Shown piece by piece: positions 33,401-42,896 of a stretch of 64,000 nucleotides of DNA; position 1 is the stretch's first letter; each line of letters begins with the position of its first letter. The DNA is from JAUCQB01 sp964586235 (lineage in GTDB: Bacteria > Planctomycetota > Phycisphaerae > UBA1845 > PWPN01). The notes beneath the pieces were generated by a model. That model saw nothing but the letters and a program-made list of their open reading frames with translations, was not told the origin of the DNA and did no database searches. The DNA is taken from positions 1 to 64,000 of the forward strand of contig CAZPIO010000012.1 of the NCBI GenBank assembly GCA_964586235.1, written 5' to 3'. Position numbers and translations under genes: made by a program.

Positions 33401-34063
33401 GGTCCGTCCTCCAAAAAGGTTGAAAGGTCTTCGGCGTTCCGCCCACGCGGACCACCCAGTCCTCCAGAAACTCGTAGCCCCTGAACCGCCATTGGGCTGC
33501 CGACCTGTGAACACCACAGGTGGCGCGGTGATTGGCCTTCCGTTGGGCGTGCCTGGCGGCGATGCCCGGGAGCACTGCCGGGGTCCGGTGGCTCCAGGTC
33601 TCGAGTCGAGGGGCGGCCGGCAAATCCTGCTTTGCGCCGGGCCGCTTTGAAGCCACACGCCTCTACAGGAAGAGTCAGTCTGAGGGGCGTGCTACTCACG
33701 CGCAGCCTGCATTTTTCTGCGCATGCACTGTCTCGGGGCTCCGGTGGGGTTCCGAAGGCGGGTCGAGATGAGCTACGCCACGCTTTTCGGGGCGCAACGC
33801 CGAGGACCGGACACGCTGTTGAAGGTTCTGGCGCTGTAAGTGGTTCCAGAACCGGGAGTTGCCTTCATTTGCCCCACGTCCCTTGGTGTCGGCGCCGGGC
33901 TGGTCTATCTACAAGATGCCACGCGCGGCTGGTCCGGCGGGAGAGGCCCAATCACGGCCTCAAAAACTGCCCGTGACGCCTGCGCAGTCTTCTGTCGCTG
34001 GTCCTGGTCGGCTACAATGCGAGCCGGAACACCGATCCGCCCCATGCAAATCTGGGCTTGTCC
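33401..34063. other. Intergenic with conserved-looking repeat DNA
   Basis: About 660 bp between two divergent genes. The segment around 33640-33700 carries CACGCCTC and GAGGGGCGTG in opposite orientation and translates to Arg/Pro-rich frames in both strands; I judge it repeat DNA. Promoters of both neighbours should lie here but none stands out. Confidence 0.45.
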
Positions 34064-34687
34064 ATGGAAGCGTCCGACGACGACATGCTTCGCCGAGCGG
34101 TTCAGGGGGACCGCGAAGCCCTCGGCACCCTCCTGGGCCGTTGTGACCGGGCCGCGCGCCAGGGCCTGGCCGGCAGGATTCCCCACCGCTTCCGGACCCT
34201 CCTCACCGAAGACGATGTGATGCAGGAAGCCTACCTGGACGCGATCCTGGGTATCGGGCAGTTTCGCTCGACGAGTGAGGGCTCTTTCGTGAGCTGGCTT
34301 ACCACGATCGCACAGCGTAACCTGCTCGACGCAGTGAAGGGACTCGAGCGAGAGCACCAGGAGAGCGATCGGCCGCGCCTGAGGCGGGCTATCACGGATG
34401 ATTCGTACGTCGAGCTCGTCGAAACCATCGCGACCACCAGTGCAGGTCCGACCACCGTGGCCAGACGGAGCGAGGCCGCCGCAAAGCTGAAGGAGGCTAT
34501 CGGTCGGCTCCCCGAAGACTACGCCAGGCTGGTGGTGATGTACGACCTGGAGCAGCGGCCGATCGCTGAGGTCGCGCAGGCCCTGCACCGCAAGCTGGGG
34601 GCGGTGTTCATGCTTCGGGCGCGTGCTCACCGCAAGCTTGCAGAGATTCTGGGGCCGTCGTGGAAGTACCTGACCAGTTCGGCATGA
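34064..34687 (+). CDS. ECF-type RNA polymerase sigma factor
   Basis: 207 residues from the ATG at 34064; a TTG two codons earlier is possible. No strong ribosome-binding site is seen. Region 2 appears in DDDMLRRAVQGDREALGTLL, LLTEDDVMQEAYLDAILG and FVSWLTTIAQRNLLDAVKG; region 4 in LPEDYARLVVMYDLEQRPIA and VAQALHRKLGAVFMLRARAH. It differs from the sigma factor at 30232-30795 in sequence and group. The downstream WD40 kinase gene begins 52 bp after its stop, so the two are probably one transcription unit and the kinase may control the sigma factor. Confidence 0.92.
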   Translation: MEASDDDMLRRAVQGDREALGTLLGRCDRAARQGLAGRIPHRFRTLLTEDDVMQEAYLDAILGIGQFRSTSEGSFVSWLTTIAQRNLLDAVKGLEREHQESDRPRLRRAITDDSYVELVETIATTSAGPTTVARRSEAAAKLKEAIGRLPEDYARLVVMYDLEQRPIAEVAQALHRKLGAVFMLRARAHRKLAEILGPSWKYLTSSA

Positions 34688-34739
34688 TTGAGCCGCCTCG
34701 GCGACCAGCCAGAGCACCCAGTTGGGCCGAGGGACGGAT

Positions 34740-37700
34740 ATGCCAAGCGAGGAAGAGTCGATCCCAGCCATGCCGCAGCCGCCGACGGACGGTGGGGGCG
34801 CGATCGCGCGCGCTTTCGACGAGGCGGCAAAGTGGGAGACTCCCGGCGGACCTAGGGATGATTCCCCGCTGCCGAGTCGGTCTTCCTGCCCCGCGGACAA
34901 TTCGATCCCGGGGTACTCGATCATTCGCGAGATCCATCGCGGCGGGCAGGGCGTGGTCTACGAAGCCGTTCAAAAGACCACCCGGCGCAACGTGGCCATC
35001 AAGGTGATGCGTGAGGGGCCCTTCGCCAGCAAGCTCGACAAGGCCCGCTTTGAGCGCGAGGTGCAGGTGCTGGCCGCGCTGAAGCACCCGAACATCGTGG
35101 CCATCCACGAGAGTGGCACGGCCGCCGGCAGCTTTTACTTCGTGATGGATTACATCTCCGGTCAACCGCTGGACCTCTGGATGGCGGCCGGCCAACGCAG
35201 CGTCCGCGAGACACTGGTCCTGTTTCAGAAGATCTGTGAGGCGGTGAACGCCGCCCATCTGCGGGGTGTGATCCACCGCGACCTCAAGCCGGGCAACATC
35301 CGCATCGACTCTGAGGGCGAGCCGCAGATCCTGGACTTCGGCCTGGCCAAGGTGGCCCCCGGACAGATCAGCGATCAGAGCGCGTCGATGACCCAGACCG
35401 GGCAGTTCGTCGGCTCGCTACCCTGGGCGTCGCCGGAACAGGCCGAGGGCATACCGAGCAAGATCGACATCCGCACGGACGTGTACTCGCTGGGTGTGAT
35501 GCTGTACCAGATGCTCACCGGCAAGTTCGCCTACGACGTGGTGGGCAGCTTCCGCGAGGTACTGGATCGAATCATGCAGGCCGAACCGGTCCGGCCACGC
35601 GCGCTTCGCAAGGACATCAACGACGAGGTCGAGACGATCGTGCTGAAGGCGTTGGCCAAGGAGCGCGAGCGGCGCTACCAGTCGGCCGGTGAACTGGCCC
35701 GCGACATCGGCCACTACCTGGCCGGCGAGGCCATCGAGGCCAAGCGCGACAGTAGCTGGTACCTGCTCAAGAAAAACATTCACCGCTACAAGGCGCCGGT
35801 GGCTGTTGCGGCCGGGTTCGTGCTGCTGCTGGCCGTCGGCCTGGTGGTTTCGCTCACCCTGTGGCAACGAAGCCTCCGCCAGCGCGTCGAAGCCGAGGCC
35901 CAGCGGCTGCTCGCTCAGCAGCGTCTGTTTGACGGACTCATCGAAGCCGCAGACAGCCGCGTCAAATCGAAGCAATACGCGGAGGCACGCCAGGCCTACT
36001 GCGAAGCCTGGGACCTGTCCCGGCAAATAGAGCTGCCTGATCTTCAGCCCCGCCTTGGCTGGCTGAACAGTTACATGGCCAGCCCGCCGACTCTGTTGGT
36101 TCATGACTTCAAAGAGGAAGGAGCAGCTCGGCCTCCACGAAGTGCCATTCTGTGCATGACGAAGGGCGGCCCGTTGGTCCTGATGCAGCGCGCGAGCGTC
36201 GTCTACCTGATCGATCCGCTCACCGGCCGGCAGGTCGCGGCTTTGGCGGGCCATACGGGTCAGGTGAGCGGCTTCGATGTCTCCAGGGATGGAAAATGGT
36301 TCTGCACGGGCGGAGAGGACCGGACGGTCCGGCTGTGGGATGCGGCCAGTCAGACCGAGCGTCGGCAAGTGACCACGGATGCGTCGGTGGTTGACTGTTT
36401 TTTCAGCCCGGACGGACAGACCGGCTTCTGGAGCGAGTACGACGGCAAGGCCGCACGATGGGATCTTGCGACCGGCAGAGTGCTCTGGACACTGCGGACT
36501 GGAATCCAGGAGTTTCACCTAGTCGTATCGCCGGACAGAAGATGGCTCGCTGCAGGCGGCAACGCCCCCTACGACATCCTGATCAATGCCGACGCCGGCC
36601 GAGTGGTGCATCAGCTTGACGCTTTCGGGGATGTGGCCTTCTCCGGCAACGGCACGCACATCGTGGGCGGACGCCTGGACCGGACCCTGCGGGTCTGGGA
36701 GGTCGCCACCGGCCGGCAGATCCAGACCATTTCCGGCCGCAACAGTTTCCTCACCAGTCTGGCCGTTTCGCCGGACGGGCGATCGGCACTCATCGGCGAA
36801 GATGACGCCCGAGTGTCGCTCTGGGACCTGGTGAGCGGAAGCGAGTTGCAGAGCTGGTCGGGACATTCCGCGGCGGTTCTCGGCATCGGCTTCATGCACG
36901 AAGGAACATCGGCCATTTCCTGCTCGCCGCGAGAATGTCTCCTTTGGAACCTGCCTTCGGCGGGTGGGGCGCGGGCCTTCTGCGGGCACCAGCAGATCGT
37001 CTACGCGGTCGCCATTTCACCCGACGGGCGCACCGCGCTCTCCGGCGACGCCAGCGGCCTGATATGGCAATGGGACGTGGCCACAGGCCGGGCAATCAGG
37101 GTTCTCGTCGGCCATACCGCGGCGGTTCGCCACCTGGCCTTCCTGCCCGACGGGCGGCGGGCTTTGTCCGCAGGCAGCGACCAGACGCTGCGGCTCTGGG
37201 ATCTCTCCACTGACGCGGCGCCGCGGGTGCTCATCGGCCAGAAGGGGGAGCCCTCCAGCCTGAGCGTTTCTCCGGACGGCGCAACCGCACTGTCCAGCTC
37301 GTACGACGGGAGCCTTTGGCTTTGGGATCTGCAGGCAGGCAACGGCCGTGAACTCCGCCGGGAAAAACCCGGGCTGGATCAGATCGGAAGAGTCTGTGTT
37401 TCTCCGGATGGGCGATCGGCGCTATGCGGACACCGGGGTGGCGCTGTCAGCCTCCTAAACCTGGCCAGTGGAACCGAGCGCTGGAGGTCCGCCGGCCATC
37501 AGGAAAACGTCAACGGGGTGGGCTTCTTATGCGACGGGCACGCCGGCCTGTCCGTGAGCATCGAGAACACGCTGATCTTGTGGGAGCTGGCGACCGGAAA
37601 GCAATTGAGCAAGCTACATGGGCCTCAACTCAGCTACTTCTCGAGGGTCGCGCTGGCTCCGGATGGAGAGAGTGTTTTCTACGGGGGCTACGACGGGGGC

Positions 37701-38207
37701 ATCCGCATGGTGAGCACTCGGACCGGCAAGCAGCTTCGGACCCTGTCCAGGCATGCCGGGGGGATCAATTCACTGGCCGTTTCCAGGGATGGTCGGGTGC
37801 TCCTCGCCGGCAGCGAAGACCGGACGGTCAGCATTTGGGATTTCGACCTGCCGCAACGTTTTAGAGTTTTTGAACCCCGTGCCGCCGCCGCTCGCGAGCG
37901 ACTGGTTCTCCAGCCACAGGACGCGGGAGCGTTGCTGATCCTTGGCGAGTGGTTTGCCTTTCGAGAGGGAGACTACCTCGCCGCCGATCACCTGGAACGC
38001 GCTCGCAAAGCCGGGGCGGCCGTATCGCCACTGCTGCTCGGACGGTGCTACTGGAGGCTCGGCCGGCTCAACGAAGCCAAACAGGAGTTCCAGCAGGCGC
38101 TGCAGGCCCATGAGGCGCCTGCCGAGTATCTTCAGCAGTGCCTTCAGGCGGTATCCAGACCATCGGCTCCCGGGGCGATGCCGACATCTGTCAAGCAGAC
38201 AAGTTGA
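34740..38207 (+). CDS. Transmembrane Ser/Thr protein kinase with WD40 repeat domain
   Basis: 1155 residues from the ATG at 34740 with GAGGGA five bases upstream. The kinase (about residues 58-325) has IHRGGQGVVYE, VAIKVM, VIHRDLKPGNIRI and ILDFGLAKV. A transmembrane helix (about 353-375) and a coiled segment follow, then a long run of WD40 repeats with units such as SPDGRSALIGEDDARVSLWD and FLPDGRRALSAGSDQTLRLW. The C-terminus is TPR-like (LGRCYWRLGRLNEAKQEFQQ). The WD40 part is predicted to face outside or the periplasm and sense an unknown protein partner. It follows the sigma factor gene directly. Confidence 0.93.
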   Translation: MPSEEESIPAMPQPPTDGGGAIARAFDEAAKWETPGGPRDDSPLPSRSSCPADNSIPGYSIIREIHRGGQGVVYEAVQKTTRRNVAIKVMREGPFASKLDKARFEREVQVLAALKHPNIVAIHESGTAAGSFYFVMDYISGQPLDLWMAAGQRSVRETLVLFQKICEAVNAAHLRGVIHRDLKPGNIRIDSEGEPQILDFGLAKVAPGQISDQSASMTQTGQFVGSLPWASPEQAEGIPSKIDIRTDVYSLGVMLYQMLTGKFAYDVVGSFREVLDRIMQAEPVRPRALRKDINDEVETIVLKALAKERERRYQSAGELARDIGHYLAGEAIEAKRDSSWYLLKKNIHRYKAPVAVAAGFVLLLAVGLVVSLTLWQRSLRQRVEAEAQRLLAQQRLFDGLIEAADSRVKSKQYAEARQAYCEAWDLSRQIELPDLQPRLGWLNSYMASPPTLLVHDFKEEGAARPPRSAILCMTKGGPLVLMQRASVVYLIDPLTGRQVAALAGHTGQVSGFDVSRDGKWFCTGGEDRTVRLWDAASQTERRQVTTDASVVDCFFSPDGQTGFWSEYDGKAARWDLATGRVLWTLRTGIQEFHLVVSPDRRWLAAGGNAPYDILINADAGRVVHQLDAFGDVAFSGNGTHIVGGRLDRTLRVWEVATGRQIQTISGRNSFLTSLAVSPDGRSALIGEDDARVSLWDLVSGSELQSWSGHSAAVLGIGFMHEGTSAISCSPRECLLWNLPSAGGARAFCGHQQIVYAVAISPDGRTALSGDASGLIWQWDVATGRAIRVLVGHTAAVRHLAFLPDGRRALSAGSDQTLRLWDLSTDAAPRVLIGQKGEPSSLSVSPDGATALSSSYDGSLWLWDLQAGNGRELRREKPGLDQIGRVCVSPDGRSALCGHRGGAVSLLNLASGTERWRSAGHQENVNGVGFLCDGHAGLSVSIENTLILWELATGKQLSKLHGPQLSYFSRVALAPDGESVFYGGYDGGIRMVSTRTGKQLRTLSRHAGGINSLAVSRDGRVLLAGSEDRTVSIWDFDLPQRFRVFEPRAAAARERLVLQPQDAGALLILGEWFAFREGDYLAADHLERARKAGAAVSPLLLGRCYWRLGRLNEAKQEFQQALQAHEAPAEYLQQCLQAVSRPSAPGAMPTSVKQTS

Positions 38208-38434
38208 ACACTCATCGGTGCAGACTCCTGCGAGACGACGGCCGGTCGGCAAGGCCGCATCGCAAGTAGTGAACGAGGCCGAGCGACTCCTCTTCCGGCG
38301 GCAACCTGCTCGTGAAGCGCCAGGCAGTCTGTGCAACGCTGCTGATCGTCATGTGGCTGTACGAGGATGCGCTCACCGGGCTCTAAGGGACTCACCGTCC
38401 GGCTCGATGATGAACGTCATCGGAGTGGGTCGCG

Positions 38435-39112
38435 TTACTTTTCGCGGCGGTGGCGGGTGACGAGGATATGGGCGAGGCGGGTGGGTTCGGGGAGGCGGTA
38501 GCGGGTGACGCAGGACATGACGACCGCGATGGCGTCGTCGAGGGTGACGCGGTGGCCGACGCTGACGTAGACCGGGTTGATGCCGTCGCGGGTGCGGAGG
38601 ACTGCGCCGACCTGCTCATCGTGGTCAATCAGGGGGGCGGTGCTGCCGGCCCTGGGCGCGGGGGTGGCGTGCTCGCCACAGAGGCGGCTCTTGGCACAGC
38701 CGACTGACGGGGAGTCCATCAGCAGGCCGACGTGCGAGGCGAGGCCAAAGCGTCTCGGATGGGCCAGGCCCTGGGCATCGAGCAGGAACACATCCGGCCG
38801 GGAGTGCAGCTTGCGTACGGCGGCGAGGACGGCGGGGGCTTCTCTGAAACTCAACAGGCCGGGGACGTAAGGGAATCTGGCCGGTCGCCATGCCAGCCGC
38901 TCCTCGACGACCTGGCCAGCCCGGACATCCCAGACGACGACGCCGCCCAGGCAGCGCCGGCCGTCGGCGCTGAAGGCCACGTCCGCGCCGGCCACCAGGC
39001 GAGAGGGCTTTCGAAGGGGTTCGATACGAATCTGTCCGGCCAGCCGTTTCTGCAGAGAAATCGCCTGTCGCGGGGTCATCAACCAGCGATGGACGGGCGG
39101 CGGCAGCTTCAT
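38435..39112 (-). CDS. nfi: Endonuclease V (deoxyinosine 3' endonuclease)
   Basis: 225 residues. Endonuclease V cuts DNA (or RNA) one nucleotide 3' of deaminated adenine (inosine), starting alternative excision repair. Metal-binding and catalytic residues are visible: Asp 44 in AGADVAF, Glu 91 in SFREAP, Asp 112 in LLDAQGLAHPRRFGLASH and Lys 141 in VGCAKSRL. Length is normal for bacterial Nfi. The ATG at 39112 lacks a clear ribosome-binding site. A broken second copy of the C-terminal half lies 6 kb away. The anchored-protein gene ends 29 bp upstream on the same strand, so the two may be cotranscribed. Confidence 0.95.
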   Translation of the reverse strand: MKLPPPVHRWLMTPRQAISLQKRLAGQIRIEPLRKPSRLVAGADVAFSADGRRCLGGVVVWDVRAGQVVEERLAWRPARFPYVPGLLSFREAPAVLAAVRKLHSRPDVFLLDAQGLAHPRRFGLASHVGLLMDSPSVGCAKSRLCGEHATPAPRAGSTAPLIDHDEQVGAVLRTRDGINPVYVSVGHRVTLDDAIAVVMSCVTRYRLPEPTRLAHILVTRHRREK

Positions 39113-39141
39113 GTCGGGTTGAATCTCTCAGCGCGGTGCGA

Positions 39142-39723
39142 TCAGAGCTTGTCGGCGAATCGCCTGCCGACGACCTCGTACACCCAGTCTCGCCTGGCCA
39201 GCAGGGTTTCGATTCTCGTCCAGCGCCAGTCACCGCTTTCCAGGCGGTCCAGGACGTCGGCCAGCAGCCTGGGCGTGGCTCGCTGGTCCCAGAACGCTCG
39301 GGCGGCGGCCAACTGCTGCGTCGTCGGCGTTTCACCTTCGGCAGGCCATTCGAGGACACAGCCGACTGCCTCGGCCAAGGTCAGGCCCACACGTGCCCAT
39401 TGGCCGGCGGCCGCAGCTCTTGCCGTCGAGTCCTGGCCAGCCGCCAGATCCAGAAGCGCCCGGCCGCCTTCGAGGTGCCCGGCCCGCAGTAGAGCAACGG
39501 CCGCATCGAGCCGCCTGCCGGCGTCCGGCGACTGGAGATCGACCTTCATCATGTCGGCTTGAATGGAAGGCGGCGCCGATCGAGGCATGTTATTCGATTC
39601 GCGTGTGTGGACAACGACTGCTCCGGCGATGATGACCGCCGTGGCAGCAGCAATGAGGATGACGAGCACGGTCTGAGAGACCGCGCGTCTGTCCTTTTCG
39701 GGTGATGTCTGCCGTCTGCTCAT
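39142..39723 (-). CDS. Single-pass membrane protein of unknown function
   Basis: 193 residues from the ATG at 39723; the open frame runs to 40131 but the upstream part crosses hairpin repeats. A basic N-terminus is followed by one transmembrane helix (TVLVILIAAATAVIIAGAVVV) and a helical, Ala/Arg-rich domain with HEAT-like pairs: AGRRLDAAVALLRAGHLEGG, ARAAAAGQWARVGLTLAEAV. The end (WTRIETLLARRDWVYEVVGR) is also helical. I do not recognise the family. It precedes endonuclease V by 29 bp on the same strand. Confidence 0.68.
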   Translation of the reverse strand: MSRRQTSPEKDRRAVSQTVLVILIAAATAVIIAGAVVVHTRESNNMPRSAPPSIQADMMKVDLQSPDAGRRLDAAVALLRAGHLEGGRALLDLAAGQDSTARAAAAGQWARVGLTLAEAVGCVLEWPAEGETPTTQQLAAARAFWDQRATPRLLADVLDRLESGDWRWTRIETLLARRDWVYEVVGRRFADKL

Positions 39724-40445
39724 CTCATTGCCCCGCTGATGCGGCACGGTTGGGACCGATAAGCACGGGCTTGCCACGCTGAACGCCGGCCGAAACGCAA
39801 ACACGGTGAATCGGCGAGAACTCGGCACGCCTCGGGGTGCCGGACCTGACCGGCCAACCACCTCGCAGAGCGGCATTATACGTAAGAGTATCCGGACCTC
39901 AACGACGGCGGGAACACGCGGACGGACGAGGGTGCGTGACAAATTCGGCGGGGATGCCCTGCGGGTACTACGACGAAGCAGGCCCAAACCGTTACGGACC
40001 TGACGGGCGCGTTGGCTGCAACACAGGATATGGTTTTGGGTGCGTCGCTGGCCAACCTTTTGCATCAAGCGGCTCCGTCGGCCGGCTAAAGCCGGCCGGA
40101 AAAAGAAGATAAGAAAGAGGTGCGGGGCCACTCCAAACCAGCCCTACAAGGGCTGGCCTGTAAGCCCGCCTCCGGCGGGTAAGCCCCGTGAACGGGGCTC
40201 AACGTGAGCGCCTCTCGTCGCATCTGAAGCCTCCTTGATGCAAAGATCTGTGGCGCTCCGGGTTCTGAAGCGCGCCAGTATTGGTCGGCGGGCCGAGAAC
40301 GTGGCAATCCCGCGGAACGCGGCCTTTCCGTCGCGTCGGATGTCAAGCGACCCCCCCGGCAAGTCGATTGGCTTTGTAGAGGGGAAAGCAGCTTTTTTTC
40401 CTTATCGCACCTTGGTGCCGCAACCCCGGCTCAAGGGAGGGGAAC
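39724..40445. other. Intergenic with hairpin array
   Basis: About 720 bp between the divergent membrane-protein and BNR-propeller genes. The first 350 bp show nothing clear. The second part holds four consecutive GC-rich hairpins (see 40079-40200). A Gly-rich ribosome-binding region ends the gap. Confidence 0.6.
40079..40200. repeat. Array of four short hairpins
   Basis: GCCGGCTAAAGCCGGC at 40081-40096, CAGCCCTACAAGGGCTG near 40139-40155, CCCGCCTCCGGCGGG near 40165-40179 and AGCCCCGTGAACGGGGCT near 40182-40199. Each has arms of five to seven bases and a loop of three to five. Such arrays are REP-like. Confidence 0.75.
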
Positions 40446-42731
40446 ATGAAGTTGCGCCGGCTTGCGACCATCGCCGTCCTCCTGGTCTCAACACTATCTC
40501 AGCCCGGCGCCGCCCAGTTCGCCAGCCTCGGCCTTTCCGGCGGGCGAGTCTGCGACATCGCCACATGGAACGATGGCGGTTTAACCGAACTGCTGATCGC
40601 GACGGACGGAGGCGCGGGCATCTACCGCTGCGGGCTGAGCGGCTGGGAGCCGGTCTTCAAAAGCCCCTGCCACGCCGCCGCAATCGAGGCCGACCTCAGT
40701 CCCGGAAATGCGGGAGTCGCGTGGGCGATTATCGACAACCGGGTACAAGTTCGCCGGGCTGGCGGCCCGTGGGACGCGTCGGGCTGGAGCATCAACAAAG
40801 GCATCAACCGGGCCGATACGCTCGGCGGCCACACGAGCGGAATGTACATCGGCGGCGACGGGACGGTGTATCGCTCGGCCGACGGCGGTCAGTCCCTGGC
40901 GCCTCTGGCCACCTTCGCCGGCAAGCGAATTGACTCGATCGCGGTTTACGACAAGATGCGCTTCTGCGTCGTGAGCGGCGGGTCGCTCTATCGCTGCCAG
41001 GACGACGGCAACGGGTTTGTGGTGTCCAAGGTCGACGTTGCCGCGGAGGGGGCATCGGTCGCCGATCTCTCTTGCGTTGCCATCGACCCGGCCGATAGCC
41101 GGAACTCGTCCGGATTCAACCGCTTTTTCGTCTGGGGCAACGATCACGGGGGTAACCTGTACCGGACCGACGACGGCGGCAAGACGTGGGTCCGATTGCC
41201 TGTCGGGGTTGCCTGCGGGCAGCCTCCCACAATGAGCTTCATCTCGTTCCGGGGCAAGCGGCGCCTGTTCATCGGCAACCGATACTCGGACAACAACGGG
41301 CAAACGTGGAACGACATGCCCGAGACGACGATCGCGACGACGCTCGGATTCGTTGCCGGACATGCCACGGGGCACATGATTGTCGGGGACCCCAACGCCG
41401 CCGGCCTGGTTTACTTCACCAGCGACTTGGCGGTCGGCCAGTGGGATATGACGGCGAGCAAGGCGGCCGAGGTTCACAACGCGGTGGGTGTTCAGGCAGT
41501 GGCCGTGTCCGATGTTGCTCAGATCGGCACCGACGCCGCGACCCGGACCATTGTGTGGGCGGCAACCAACTGCGGGCTGGGCAAGACCATGATCTACCCT
41601 GCGACAGCCGACGGCAGCGATTGGCTGTTTCCGGTGCGGCCGCAGGATGATGCCGCGCCGCTGACGGCCGTGGCCCTGCACCCCGCCAACCTGGACATTG
41701 TCCTGGCCGGCGACAGCGCGGGCACGATCTACCAGACAACAACCGGCGGGGCCAGCCCCGCGAGCTGGTCGGCCGTCTTCAGTACGCGCAATGCTCCGTT
41801 CGACGGGCGGTATGCGGCGCCGGGAAAGGCGAAAGTCACAGCCATCAAGGCTGTCGGCGAGGAGTCGACGATCGTCTATGCCGCGACAGCCGTGAGTGAA
41901 GGCAAGTATGAAGGCGCGGTTTACCGGAGCCTGAACAACGGCACGACGTGGGATGACGACTTTGCCTCCGAATCCGGCCTCAATCTGAATATGCCGGTCA
42001 ACGATCTGGCGCTGCTGGACAACATGGTCTGGGCGGGCGTCGGTCATCCGGCGGACCCGCGTCCCGATGCCAAAGGGCTGTACGCCCGCCTCTCGGTGAA
42101 CGAGGCGGCAAAATGGTGGAAGATGCCGACCTCGACGGAGCTCGACTCGCAGGCCGTGCTGGCCGTCGATAGCGCCAGGATCGGGGGGCTGATGGTCCTC
42201 TATGCGGCGACCGACCAGGGGGTTTACAGCGGGCGGCTGGACAGCTCGTCGGGCTCCACGTGGACCTGGCGGAGCATCAGTCCGAACGGGCGGCAGCGCT
42301 ACGTCGCCGTGGCTGCGGATCCGGACAACCCCAATCGTCTCTGCGCGGCTCACGACAACTCGATCTGGGTCTCATCCGACGGCGGCTTTAACTGGGGGCT
42401 GGTGCCGCCTTCCGGAACGGCTGAGTTCGACCAGGTCACGTCCCTGCTGTATCGCGATCTGATCGTGGGCACGTCCTGCGGCCTTGTTGTGGCAACAGAG
42501 GGCATGTTCGACGGTGACGGGCGAATTCGTGTTTCACCCGGGCCTGGCGTGCCGGCTTCGCAGCCTTCCGCGACCGTGGCGGCAACATCGCAAGGCGAGG
42601 TCAGCAACGGCCAGGACGTCTTGCCGTTCAGGCTCCCCGGTCTGTTCGGGTTCGGATTGGCAGAGACCGTCGGAATCTGGCTGCCTTTACTGGCGTGGCT
42701 GGCGATCACCCGGCACAACAGGAGCAAATAG
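40446..42731 (+). CDS. Secreted BNR/sortilin-type beta-propeller protein with C-terminal anchor
   Basis: 761 residues; GGGAGGGG precedes the ATG. A signal peptide (ATIAVLLVSTLSQPGAA) is followed by many Asp-box-like units: VYRSADGGQSLAPL, LYRTDDGGKTWVRL, VYRSLNNGTTWDD, WVSSDGGFNWGL. These are the SxDxGxxW turns of sialidase/sortilin/YCF48-type propellers. The C-terminus has a hydrophobic helix (ETVGIWLPLLAWLAI) and a basic tail, which suggests anchoring in a membrane. Its partner or ligand is unknown. The gene stands alone between repeat-rich gaps. Confidence 0.85.
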   Translation: MKLRRLATIAVLLVSTLSQPGAAQFASLGLSGGRVCDIATWNDGGLTELLIATDGGAGIYRCGLSGWEPVFKSPCHAAAIEADLSPGNAGVAWAIIDNRVQVRRAGGPWDASGWSINKGINRADTLGGHTSGMYIGGDGTVYRSADGGQSLAPLATFAGKRIDSIAVYDKMRFCVVSGGSLYRCQDDGNGFVVSKVDVAAEGASVADLSCVAIDPADSRNSSGFNRFFVWGNDHGGNLYRTDDGGKTWVRLPVGVACGQPPTMSFISFRGKRRLFIGNRYSDNNGQTWNDMPETTIATTLGFVAGHATGHMIVGDPNAAGLVYFTSDLAVGQWDMTASKAAEVHNAVGVQAVAVSDVAQIGTDAATRTIVWAATNCGLGKTMIYPATADGSDWLFPVRPQDDAAPLTAVALHPANLDIVLAGDSAGTIYQTTTGGASPASWSAVFSTRNAPFDGRYAAPGKAKVTAIKAVGEESTIVYAATAVSEGKYEGAVYRSLNNGTTWDDDFASESGLNLNMPVNDLALLDNMVWAGVGHPADPRPDAKGLYARLSVNEAAKWWKMPTSTELDSQAVLAVDSARIGGLMVLYAATDQGVYSGRLDSSSGSTWTWRSISPNGRQRYVAVAADPDNPNRLCAAHDNSIWVSSDGGFNWGLVPPSGTAEFDQVTSLLYRDLIVGTSCGLVVATEGMFDGDGRIRVSPGPGVPASQPSATVAATSQGEVSNGQDVLPFRLPGLFGFGLAETVGIWLPLLAWLAITRHNRSK

Positions 42732-42758
42732 ACGTGTACGGGAGAAAGGCAGCAAGCC

Positions 42759-42850
42759 AATGACGAATGACGAAACCAGAATGACGAAAGAAACCCGAAT
42801 GCTCAAATGACGAAATGTGGAAGCGATACTCCTTCGTCATTCGGATTTCG
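42759..42850. repeat. ATGACGAA-type inverted and direct repeats
   Basis: ATGACGAA or its variants occur at 42759, 42766, 42781 and 42807; TTCGTCATTCG at 42833-42843 is in inverted orientation. They would form an imperfect hairpin downstream of the propeller gene and upstream of the convergent phosphatidyltransferase stop codon. Confidence 0.75.
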
Positions 42851-42896
42851 TATTTGATTCGTCCCGCGAGGCCGGATCTTCGACCTTCGGGTTTTA

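Noticed and set aside
33632..33976. Plus-strand frame between the small secreted protein and the sigma factor
   Set aside because: Arg/Ser/Gly-rich in every frame, no ribosome-binding site and no domain. The segment looks like repeat DNA.
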